A stretch of 64,000 nt of DNA, taken from contig JAALGY010000031.1 in NCBI GenBank assembly GCA_032358165.1, positions 1,860,001 to 1,924,000 on the forward strand, read 5' to 3'. Below the pieces are notes generated by a model. The model was not told where the DNA came from. It worked only from the letters and a program-made list of their open reading frames with translations, and ran no database searches. The DNA is from Diplosphaera chodatii. Its lineage: Eukaryota; Chlorophyta; Trebouxiophyceae; Prasiolales; Stichococcaceae. A program made the translations under genes and the position numbers. Positions 20,366 to 30,032 of this stretch are shown here, piece by piece. Within the stretch, counting starts at the first letter, position 1, and each line of letters opens with the position of its first letter.

Positions 20366-20937
20366 GATGGCGCAGTTCAGGTATCCTCAGCACGCGGTCC
20401 GGATGGTTGTGTAGCCGCACAGGAAGCACATCTGCCTCGCAAACGGCCCCACGCCTGTCCGCGCTTGGCTGGGTTGCCAGGAAGCGGCCTGGGTCCGCTA
20501 GATGTCAAGCTCCGAATGAGGGTGTGGACATGCCCAATCTGGCCCTGCAAGCAACTACCTATCTACGAATCCTGCAGAGCGACAACCGCGGGCCCGCAGG
20601 CAAGTTTTGGAGGGCCTGCACGCAATCCTCGCCGACTGCTGACAAATGGCACCTGTGGAGCAGGTGCCCCCTTTGACCTACGAAGGTAACATGGATGCAA
20701 AGGACCGGGGCCAGTGTTGGGCATGAGTTCCATTCCGGATCATGGGCAACTGTCCGTTCTCTCATGCGCACACGCACACTCTCAGTACTCATTTCGCCAC
20801 TTTGATGCACGCTTCACTGGCTGAGGACCAACAAAATCCCGACACCCCTCTCACGGCTGCGTCACACCATGCGCCCGTCACACATCATGCTCCTGGATGG
20901 AGCCCGCAGCAACACCGTCGTACGATATGCCCATGCA
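20366..20937. other. Intergenic region, no supported gene
   Basis: It lies upstream of the C78 peptidase and downstream of the P450 stop, both on the minus strand. It should hold the peptidase promoter and the P450 3' UTR. Short open frames show no family resemblance. Confidence 0.45.
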
Positions 20938-23888
20938 TCAAGCAGCTGGTGGGCTGCATCGTCTAGTCGACCAGTAGCTGCATGCCGTGCATTGGCCCGA
21001 CAGGTATGACCTATGCGCATAGAAGCACAGCTGTGAGCGATGATCATCCTGCATGCAGAACCTGTGCGCCTGGGACATTTGCGCTTGCAGTGGTGTGATC
21101 TGGCCGTGAGCTGGAAGTAGGCCAGCCAGCAGAGATGACAGACACTGAACAACATGAGTGCACACCAGCGGGTGCCGCTCTCCAGCATCCCGGCGCACAT
21201 TGCGAAATTTGAAGCGCTGCGGCGCACGACACACTCATCAGCTTCACCAGGTGGTATTGAGCAGACTTGAGTATGACCAGGTTTGCTGTGCTGTGCTGCC
21301 GATCATCGGCCCAGTGCCATCTGTACTTTCACCTTCACGAGCAGCGCCAGCACGACCCGCGCCTCCAGCAAGGCGAAGAACTGACCCAGGCAATTCCTGG
21401 GGCCCTGAATGAATGGCACGAACTGCACGGGGGACAATGAATGCTCAGTGGAACAGCGCATGGTGAACGGTTCGCACCAGAAAGCCTGCATGCACTTGCT
21501 GTGAACACAGCAGATACAGCAGTGCCGGGAGTGCCCACCATGTACTGGCGGATGTCCTCATCGAAAGACTCGTACTCGCCCCCTGGCATGAACCGCTGGG
21601 GCCGCCACGAGTCTGGCGCCTTCCAGGTGTGGTGCACCGCCTGCAGCGCGGCAACAGCAAGGTGCTCTTGAGGACGTCAGCGCTGGGTGGCTTGCAGGCA
21701 GGTGGCAGTGGCAGCGGCAGGTGTGGACGACCTGGGCATACTGCTGGGTGATTGCAGCACCGGCGAACCTGCAGGTGGCAGATGACGGTGGTGCCGGCCG
21801 GGATGGGGTGCCCCTCCAGCTCATCGTCCGCCGACAGGTGGCGCACCACCACTGGCACCACCGAGTACTTCCGCAGCGACTCCTGCAGGCATCGACCCTT
21901 GGCTTTGAGTCTACGAAGCAGGGTCACGACGTGCAATGCGGATCGTCAACTTGGCGAGCAACTTGTCATGCACCGTGTGGCACCGTGTGATAAACTGCAC
22001 CTTCAGAGCGCTGACTGTGTAGTCCATCTGCTCCACCGTTGCTCGTGACAAGTGCTGCTCATCCTGCCCAAAGGCCTTCACTGCCTCGTCCTTCACCTGG
22101 GTGTGTGGTGATAGCTGGCTTGCACAGCTGCACTGAGGTTGCGGCTTGCAATATGGGGCATGCTTGGTTGCCCCCCTGGTACACGGTTGCTGATGTCGCC
22201 CGCGCACCTTGGCAAGCGCGTCTGGGTGCTGCGTGAGCTCATACAGCGTCCAGGTGAGCATGGCGGCGCTGGTTTCGTGCCCGGCCAGCAGGAACGTCTT
22301 GATCTCGTAGCACAGCTGCTGCTCCAGCTTGCTGTCCCAGGCCTCCCCCCGCTCCTGGGGAACATGAGCACACACGTGCAGCGTGCGAGAGTGTCGCATG
22401 GCCAGAGAAGTGCACTGCAGCATTGCAGACCACCGGCCAGCTGGCCCTCTGTCTCGCATCAAGCATCCAACCTGGCAGATATCCGTTGGATGCACATGGG
22501 GTGCACCTGCACGGCGTCTAGGATGCGCTCCAGTACGTCCGGCTTGTGGGGGCCCTGGCCGCTCTGATGTGCCGCCCACCGCTTGCGCAGCAGCCCCAGG
22601 ATGTAGGAGTTGAGGCGGCGCATGCGGCTGTTGAACGTCCACCGGGCGGGCGTGGGCAGGTACTCCCGCCACGGCGCCAGCACCCGCAGGTTGGCCTCCT
22701 CCATGACCGGCAGGTACAGCTGCGGGAACACCTGCCGCAGAGACGCGCAGCAGTGGGCGCCTGAAGACTGTCGTCGGTTTGAAGCACATGGCCAGCAGCC
22801 GACTGATGCCGCAATGCGCTACCCCGTACCTGGTCGCATTCATCATGGTGCAGGCCCAGGATGGCCTCCCCAATAACCTGCAGCGTCAGCAGCCGGAACT
22901 CCTCCTCCATGTTCACCGGCCTCCCCGTGCCCTGCGCAACAGAAGTGGGCAGCTGATGTTTCAGTGGCGTGACTGTGCACAACACGCTATACATGCCAAT
23001 ATGCTGTTTATGCCAACATTACAGCAAGCAGCAGGCCGCATTCTGGCTGCCGGCGCTGATGCACAGGTGATGCACGCTTGTGCTGGTGCAGTGCAGGCAC
23101 AACAGCAGGACGGCCACCTTGGCTCGTGCCAGCTTCTTGCTCAGGCGGTCCACTGCCAACTTGGCAATGCTGATCACATCGTCCAGGATCTCGACCCGCA
23201 GGGCGGGCCCAATCAGCACGCGCTGCGTCTGCCACAGTGAGCCATTGGCCGTCACTAGTCCCGTCCCCAGGATGGGCAGGAATGGATGGTACGAGAAGGC
23301 GAGGTCCTTGTCGTACAACCGCTGCTTCGTCTACAGCGGCAGCCAGCACCAACTGTCACCAGTTTTTCCTTGGGAGTTTGCCGACGTTGCTTGATGGGCC
23401 TTTGGCCGAAGCCTATCAGCGCAAACTTACCTGAAAGATACGCTTCAGGCCTGCTGCGCTGCCGACTATCACGCATGGTCGCATCAGGATGCGAATGCGC
23501 ACGATGGGTGGCGACTCGGTCACCCACTGCCGCATGACCTCCCAGGGTGTGCCCCTGCGACCGGCGTCAGCATCACACGGTGACTTGCTGAGCATGTTAG
23601 AGGTGGGAAAAGGACAGCACACAAGGCACGCTGCTGACCAGGGCGTCACCTGTACAGTGGCAGCACGGGACCCAGCCACTCATGGAGAAACCGCTGCAGC
23701 GGCGTCGAAGGCACTGGCGGTGCGGGGACACCCTGCAGCTGCTGCTGCATTCGCTGCACATCCTTCAGCTGGCGCACGAGACGCCCGAGCGCTATTCCCA
23801 CCGCAAGCACCACGCAAAGGGTGACCAGTTTGGCAATGGCATCGGCATTGGTGGCGAGCAGGCTGCCAGGGCCATACACCAGGCCCAT
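20938..23888 (-). CDS. Cytochrome P450 monooxygenase, membrane-anchored
   Basis: The ATG at 23888 opens with an N-terminal anchor (LVTLCVVLAVGIALGRLV) and a Pro-rich hinge (GVPAPPVPSTPLQ). Later exons read WVTESPPIVRIRIL, YHPFLPILGTGLVTANGSLW and MEEEFRLLTLQVIGEAILGL. PDVLERILDAV precedes I-helix KTFLLAGHETSAAMLTW with oxygen-activating HETS, then YELTQHPDALAKVR. The K helix is LQESLRKYSVVPVVVRHLS with ExxR, followed by DSWRPQRFMPGGEYESF. Heme ligand region: FVPFIQ and GPRNCLGQFFALLEARVV. The last exon has RFKFRNVRRDAGERHPLV. All P450 hallmarks are present, so it should be active. The substrate and family number cannot be told. The very C-terminus is uncertain because the frame runs on to 20938 without the usual ending. 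Confidence 0.9.
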
Positions 23889-24643
23889 CTCCTGCAGACA
23901 CGCAATGCGTTCACGTGGTACCGGCTGTCATGCGACATTGCTTCGACACACGTCAACCTCCATCACCTCCACAGGACTTGTAGGTTGCAGGGGCCTCACC
24001 CTAGGTGTTGCCCCGCACAAGCGCCGGTTCAATTGCCCTGGTCAACCAACCAATATCGACTGATGCGCCATCTCACAAGGTCGGTCTTACAGGAGCAGTC
24101 TGGCTGCGAGTGTCTGCTGTCCTTTGTTCGCTTCTTATGAAGAATCAGCGATTGATCTGCACCATGCAGCCGGATGTCCCAGCAAACTGATCAGGCCAGC
24201 GGCGGCCGACTCACGAAACTATGTCACATACTACTGATGTCATCAGAAAACTTGGCTGCCGTCACGAGACACCACTCGATACGTAGCAGTAGATGCGAAT
24301 GCGATCTGGTGGCCTCTTGTGAGATTGACCAGCTGAGGCAAAGCCGGATGCAGCCCCGTCCTGCGTTGATCTGAAACAGCCGTTTGAAGGCGCTGAGTCA
24401 GTGCGCAATCTGCACTCCTGGTCCCCTGCAGATTGGCATCACAGCGTTCATGGCTGATGTCCCAGCTCGCTGGTTCCCACGTCTTCACCTTCCGCCTTCC
24501 ATCTAACTGCCAGCAATGCACCAATGCTGGCAGCAACACAGCAAGCACCAGCACGGCCAGAATACAGCCTGGGGGCCATAGGCACGGCTGAATCGGATCT
24601 GCCGGGCCGTGCAACACTTAGGCCGACGGCAGGTCATACAAAG
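23889..24643. other. P450 upstream region, no supported gene
   Basis: About 750 bp between the P450 start and the inverted-repeat element, so it should contain the P450 promoter. A 124-codon minus frame (24617-24243) has a hydrophobic start but begins with GTG and resembles nothing, so it is not called. Confidence 0.4.
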
Positions 24644-24665
24644 CCATCAGGATTTGGACGTGTCG
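24644..24665 (+). repeat. Left copy of the 22-bp flanking direct repeat
   Basis: It begins CCATCAGGATTTGGACG and is identical over 22 bases to 29642-29663. The bases on either side differ between the copies, so the match is exactly bounded by the element. Confidence 0.85.
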
Positions 24666-25985
24666 ATCCCCTTCGAAAGGATCATTTGTTAGTATACGGC
24701 ACCCCGATCCTTTGTTGGTGACACACCCCGAAAGGATACTGGCGCTCTTCAAGAGGATCCTTTTGTCAGTGCATGACACACCGTGATCCTTTGTTAGCAT
24801 ATGACACCGTGATCCTTTGTTGGTGACCCACGTCAAAAGGATCCTTTGTCTGTGTATGATACTCGATCCCCCTTTGTTGGTGACCCACTTCAAAAGGATC
24901 AGTGGGCGCTCGTCAAAAGGACCACTGGTCCACTTCAAAAGGATGCTTTGTCAGTATGTGACACCGATGGTCCTTTGTTAGTGACACCCTTCAAAAGGAT
25001 CCTGTGTCAGAGGTATGACACCGATGATCCTTTGTTAGTGCCCCACTTCAAAAGGATCCTGTGTCAGAGGTATGACACCGATGATCCTTTGTTAGTGCCC
25101 CACTTCAAAAGGATGCTTTGTCAGAGGTATGACACCGATGATCCTTTGTTAGCGCCCCACTTCAAAGGATCCTTGGTCGGTATATGACACTCGATGGTCC
25201 TTTGTTGGTGACACACTCTAAAAGGATCCTTTGTCAGCAGTATATGACTCCGTGATCCTTTGTTGGTGTGACACCCTTCAAAAGGATCCTTTGTCAGCAG
25301 TATATGACACCGTGATCCTTTGTTGGTGTGACACCCTTCAAAAGGATCCTTTGTCAGCAGTATATGACTCCGTGATCCTTTGTTGGTGTGACACCCTTCA
25401 AAAGGATCCTTTGTCAGCAGTATATGACTCCGTGATCCTTTGTTAGTGCCACACTTCAAAAGGGTCGTGGGTCCACTTCAAAAGGATCCTTTGTCAGAGT
25501 GCGACACGCCGCGATCCTTTGTCGGTATTTGACACCGTGATATTTTGTTGGTGACACACTTCAAAAGGATCCATAAGGCACATACACAAAGGACCACTGG
25601 TCCATTTCAACAGGATCCTCTGTCAGTATATGACACCGATGATCCTTTTTTGGTGGCACACTCCAAAAAGGATCCTCTGGTTTTCTTCAAAAGGGTCAAC
25701 GGGCGCTCTTCAAAAGGATCGATGGGCGCTCTTCAATTGGATCCTTTGTTAGTATTCGACACCGCGGTCCTTTGTTGGTGGCACACTTCAAAAGGATCCT
25801 TTGTTAGTGTATGACACCGATGATCCTTTGTTGGTGCCCCACTTCAAGGGGGCCATCGCAACCACCGCAATTCGATCCACTCACTGGTCGCCAGCGGGAT
25901 CCTTTGTCAGTACATGACACCGCGATCCTTTGTTGGTGCATGACACCGCGATCCTTTGTTGGGTCCTTTAGAACGATCGAGCCAT
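24666..25985 (+). repeat. Left arm: tandem array of about 57-60 bp units
   Basis: Each unit runs AAAAGGATCCTTTGTCAG, then TATATGACACCG, then GATCCTTTGTTGGTG and ACACCCTTC. Between about 25221 and 25440 the copies are in exact 60-bp register and differ only at single positions, which points to recent local amplification. Elsewhere the units are diverged or partial. The AAAAGGATCCTTT core is nearly palindromic. Confidence 0.9.
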
Positions 25986-26515
25986 GTAATTGGTCAACAT
26001 TGGTCACCATGGATCCTCTGTTGGAGAGCGCTGGTCCTTTGAGAGGAGCGGTTTCACATGCGTCAACAACCAAGGATCGTTGCTCCTTCGAAAGGATCGC
26101 GAGGCGTTTCATGCAGACCAATGGTCCTTTCTCAGTGACCGATGATCCTTTGTTGGGACCTTGTCAAAGGATCGAATAGCAATATCACAAAGGATCGATG
26201 GTCGCTTCAAAGGGATCAGTGTTCCCTTTCGAAAGGATCGATGGCCGTTTCAAAAGGATCAGTGGTCTTTGCGGAAGGATCGACGCCAACCAACAAAGGA
26301 TCCGTGGTCTTTTCACAAAAGAGGCCATGTCACTTGACAAAGGATCGAGTTTGCCTTAGAAAGGATCGCGGTGTGTCATGCACCGACAAAGGGTCCATAC
26401 AACACAAGGATCGCGGGGTGGTCACTGGTCGTCCGCTTGTCAGAGCGCCCGTGATCCTTTGTTAGAGTGCGACACGCCGCGATCCTTTGTTGGCTCCGTC
26501 TGAATCGAAAGATCG
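25986..26515 (+). repeat. Left inner block: short irregular AAAGGATC-based repeats
   Basis: Inside the main left array the repeats shorten to roughly 20-30 bp units of the type CAAAAGGATCAGTGGTC or GAAAGGATCGATGG. This partly mirrors the short-unit block on the right of the core. Confidence 0.7.
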
Positions 26516-26522
26516 CTCATGC

Positions 26523-26558
26523 GGCTGGCGCCTCGGGCTGGCGCCTCGGGCTGGCGCC
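26523..26558 (+). repeat. 13-bp tandem repeat at the edge of the core
   Basis: GGCTGGCGCCTCG occurs at 26523-26535 and 26536-26548, then as GGCTGGCGCC at 26549-26558. It marks the abrupt change from AT-richer arm repeats to the GC-rich core. Confidence 0.85.
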
Positions 26559-26849
26559 GGTTATTGTATGGTTAAACGACCAGAGGCCCGTCGACTATAT
26601 AACGCACTTTTAATTGCGTGTCAATCGGGCCTCGGTCCACCGGGACCACGCGGCGGGTCCTCGGTTCGATCCCCGGTCACGTCGTGAATTTTTCCGACTG
26701 AGGCCCGGTCCCCGGGCCCGGATGGCCCGGCAAGTCGCGCGTTCGATCCCCGCCGCTCGATCCCCGCCCGTTCGCGACTCGCGAACCGCCGAACGAACGG
26801 GCCGTTACTCGCGTGCGTGGTCAACGCGACCAAGGGCCCCCGCGGCGGC
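26559..26849. other. GC-rich core with hairpins and pol III-like signals
   Basis: Non-repetitive centre of the element. An outer stem pairs GAGGCCCG (26583-26590) with CGGGCCTC (26626-26633). An inner stem pairs ACGCA (26602-26606) with TGCGT (26615-26619) around a loop containing CTTTTAA, the sequence of a tRNA-Lys(UUU) anticodon loop. GGTTCGATCCC at 26663-26673 fits the pol III B-box, TGGTTAAACG at 26569-26578 is a weak A-box, and TTTTT at 26689-26693 could terminate. Two more TTCGATCCCC-like copies follow. I could not fold a complete tRNA because the acceptor stem does not pair. Confidence 0.4.
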
Positions 26850-27308
26850 CCAAAAGAGAAAACAGAGGCACCCAACCAAGAGAAAACAGAGGCACCCAAG
26901 AGAAAACAGAGACATGGTCAACCCTCGAGAGGAGGCTCTGACCCCCAAGAGAAAACAGAAGTTCCCGGTCAATCTCTGCCGAGAAAGCAGAGCTGTCGTG
27001 TGGCCAACGACAGAGAGGGCCGCCGCGGCGGCCCAAAAGAGAAAACAGAGGCACCCAACTCAAGAGAAAACAGAGGCACCGGGCCGCCGCGGCCCCAAAG
27101 AGAAAACAGAGGCACCCAACCAACCAAGAGAAAACAGAGACATGGTCAGAGTACCACAGGAGTCCCCCAAAGAGAAAACAGACGCACCCAGCCGAGAGAA
27201 AACAGAAAGAGAAAACGACATGGTGGTCGATGTCGAAGGGGACCCCACAGAGAAAACAGAAAGACGAAAAACAGAAGAGGCCCGAAAGAGAAAACAGAGA
27301 CACCCAAG
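26850..27308 (+). repeat. Purine-rich minisatellite
   Basis: Degenerate tandem copies of about 20-25 bp built on AAGAGAAAACAGAGGCACCC, with the plus strand almost free of T. It is open in plus frames (KEKTEAPNQ-like repeats) and in minus frames, as expected from composition, so I do not read it as a protein. Confidence 0.85.
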
Positions 27309-27359
27309 GACCTTCGAAGGATCACCGACACTTCGAAAGGTTCATTGGCGCTCTAATAA

Positions 27360-27800
27360 AGGACCACCGTTAGCCATACTACAAAAGGATCTCGGCCTGA
27401 CTACAAAAGGATCACCAGTGACTATCAAAGGACCCCTTGTGTCGCTGATCTTCAAAAGTTGGCGATCCTTCAAAAGGATCAAGCATGACTGACGAAAGGA
27501 TCAAATAAAGTGACAAAAGGATGACAGATCCCTTGAAAACACTCGATTTCAAAAGGATCGAGGTCGCTACAAAAGGATCCCAGTGACTACAAAAGGATCG
27601 AGGTCGCTACAAAAAGGATCACAGAGGCTACAAAAGGATCGCAATGACTACAAAAGGATCCGCCTCACTACAAAAGGATCGCAATTACTACAAAAGGATC
27701 GGTTTCACTACAAAAGGATCACAATGACTCTAAAAGGATCCGGTTACCATAAAAGGACCATATAGACACTACCAAAGGATCATGGTCGCCACAAAAGGAT
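27360..27800 (+). repeat. Right inner block: about 20-bp tandem repeat
   Basis: Regular copies of CTACAAAAGGATCGCAATGA-type units at close to 20-bp spacing. They share the AAAAGGATC word with the arms but lack the TGACACC and GTGTCACC parts of the long unit. Confidence 0.85.
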
Positions 27801-27837
27801 TACACAAACCTATCTAAAAGGATGACACCTGCACACC

Positions 27838-29641
27838 TCTAACTAAGGATCCTTTTGAAGTGTGTCACCCACAAAGGACCATCGAGTGTCATACACTGAC
27901 AAAGGATCCTTTTGAAGGGTGTCACACCAACAAAGGATCGCCGGTGTCATACCTCTAACAAAGGATCCTTTTGAAGTGGACAAAGGATCCTTTTGAAGTG
28001 GATCAGTGATCCTTTTGAAGAGCGCCCATGGACCCTTTTGAAGGGTGTCGCACCAACAAAGGATCGGGGTGTCATGTTCAAAAGGACCAGTGTCACTGAC
28101 GTCAAATGGACCAACAAAGGATTGCGGTGTCCTGTACTAACAAAGGATCACAGTGTATGTATGATCAATGGACCCTTTAGAAGGACCACGGATCCTTTGT
28201 TGGTGCGCCATCGACCCTTTTGAAGTGGACCAACAGAGGATCGCGGTGTCGCACCAACAAACGATCAGCGTGTTTCCCAAAAAGGAAAGACAGTGGCCAC
28301 CAGGACCCTTTAAAGGTGGACCACCAACCCTTTGTCGGAGCGCGCATGATCCTTTTGAAGTGTGCTAGTAACAAAGGATCTGGGTGTCATGTACCAACAA
28401 AGGATCCTTTTGAAGTGGGCCAACGATCCTTGGTTAGAACGCCAATGATCCTTTTGAAGGGTGTCACTAACAAAGGACCATAGGTGTCATACACTGACAA
28501 AGGGTCCTTTTGGAGTGGACCAGTGATCCTTTTGAAGAGCGCCCAAGGATCCTTTTGGAGTGTGTCACCAACAAAGGATCGTCGGTGGCCCACCTCTAAC
28601 AAAGGATCCTTTTGAGGTGGAAGAGTGATCTTTTTGAAGAACGCCCACTGATCCTTTTGAAGCGGGGCACTAACAAAGGATCGTCGGTGGCCCACCTCTA
28701 ACAAAGGATCCCGCTGAAGTGTGCCACCAACAAAGGATCATCGGTGTGTCATGCTCTAATATACGATCCTTTTGAAGTGTCACTCACAAAGGACCATCGG
28801 TGTCAAACACGCACCAAGGATCCTTTTGAAGAGCGCCAATGATCCTTTTGGAGTGTGTCACCAACAAAGGACCATCGGCGTCATACACTAACAAAGGATC
28901 GGGGTGTCATACCTCTAACAAAGGATCCTTTCGGAGTGTGTCACCAACAAAGGACCATCGAGTGTCAAACACTGACAAAGGATCCTGTTGAAGTGGACCA
29001 GCGATCCTTTTGAAGGGTGTCACACCAACAAAGGACCACGGTGTCATATGCTGACAACAAAGGGATCGCGGCGTGTCACACTCCGACAAAGGACCCTTTT
29101 GAAGAGCGCCCATGGACCCTTTTGAAGGGTGTCGCACCAACAAAGGATCACGGGTGTCATATATACTGGCCAAGGATCCTTTTGAAGGGTGTCACACCAA
29201 CAAAGGATCGCCGGTGTCATACCTCTAACAAAGGATCCTTTTGAAGTGGACAAAGGATCCTTTTGAAGAGCGCCAATGATCCTTTTGAAGAGCGCCCATG
29301 GACCCTTTTGAAGGGTGCCACACCAACAAAGGATCACGGTGTCATATACCGCTGACAAAGGATCCTTTTGGAGTGGGGCCAGTGGTCCTTTTGAAGAGCG
29401 CTCAAGGATCCTTTGGGAGTGTGTCACCAACAAAGGACCATCGGTGTCATATACCAATCAATCATCCTGGTGGAGTGTGTCACCAACAAAGGACCATCGG
29501 TGTCATACCTCTAACAAAGGATCCCGCTGAAGTGTGTCACCAACAAAGGATCGTCGGTGTCATACACTGACAAAGAATTCTGGTGGAGTGTGTCACTAAC
29601 AAAGGATCACGGTGTCAAATACTATCAAAGGATTCAACGTC
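27838..29641 (-). repeat. Right arm: inverted copy of the long tandem array
   Basis: Units read AAAGGATCCTTTTGAAGTG, GTGTCACCAACAAAGGA, CCATCGGTGTCATACACTG. This is the reverse complement of the left-arm unit. Copies are more diverged than the best left-arm block and often carry the full AAAAGGATCCTTTT-like palindrome (BamHI site). Confidence 0.9.
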
Positions 29642-29663
29642 CCATCAGGATTTGGACGTGTCG
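29642..29663 (+). repeat. Right copy of the 22-bp flanking direct repeat
   Basis: Identical to 24644-24665 and in the same orientation. Unique sequence follows at once. Confidence 0.85.
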
Positions 29664-30032
29664 TCTGTTCGTTGTGTCTAGGTCCACCGCTTGCATTTGG
29701 CGACACTGCAGCGTGCATCCATGCGGCTATTCGACAGCAAGGATCCACTGCGGAGTCGCAAGTGCAGGTACCACTCGAGACTTGAGCCTCCAACCGTACC
29801 ACATTCCCTGTATGCATGGCTGCCTGCCTGCCTGCCGTCCGCCATCTTGTGAGCCTGTGGCATGGAACACCGCCACCACTATTCCCTACACGGTCAATGT
29901 TTGCAGCTTGCATGCGACAAACTGCTGCAGTGAGGGCTCATATCATTCGTGTCAGAGCTACGCACACGATGTTACCTGTCACAATGTCCATTGTGCTTCA
30001 ATCGCAACTCCAGCTGCCTGTGCCTGCCTGCG
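29664..30032. other. Intergenic region right of the element
   Basis: About 370 bp between the element and the BCCIP stop codon, probably its 3' UTR. No other supported feature. Confidence 0.5.

Larger units (their letters stand above)
24644..29663. mobile_element. Foldback-like 5-kb element with inverted tandem-repeat arms
   Basis: The left and right arms consist of about 57-60 bp tandem units in opposite orientation. Read inward, both ends share TAGTAT..G.CACC.-GATCCTTTGTT and then GTGACACAC, so the element has degenerate terminal inverted repeats. An exact 22-bp direct repeat lies immediately outside both ends, as a target-site duplication would. The centre is a GC-rich core plus a purine-rich minisatellite. 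No open frame resembles a transposase, reverse transcriptase, integrase or helicase, so any movement would depend on proteins in trans. The overall design resembles foldback transposons known from flies and plants. The 22-bp duplication is much longer than those make. Satellite growth by recombination is the alternative. Confidence 0.6.

Noticed and set aside
24243..24617. 124-codon minus-strand frame with a hydrophobic start
   Set aside because: It begins with GTG, has no family resemblance and no splice or poly(A) support.
26559..26693. Functional tRNA-Lys gene
   Set aside because: Only the B-box, an anticodon-like loop and a T run are present. The anticodon stem has an extra base, the T stem has a mismatch and no 5' strand pairs with the acceptor end.
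26614..27492. 292-codon Lys/Glu/Thr-rich plus-strand open frame over the minisatellite
   Set aside because: The opposite strand is also open, the peptide is pure repeat translation and there is no domain. It follows from the purine-rich composition.
24666..29641. CRISPR-like regular repeats
   Set aside because: Repeats are contiguous with no unique spacers of constant size, the units are degenerate, and the context is a eukaryotic nuclear genome with no cas genes.
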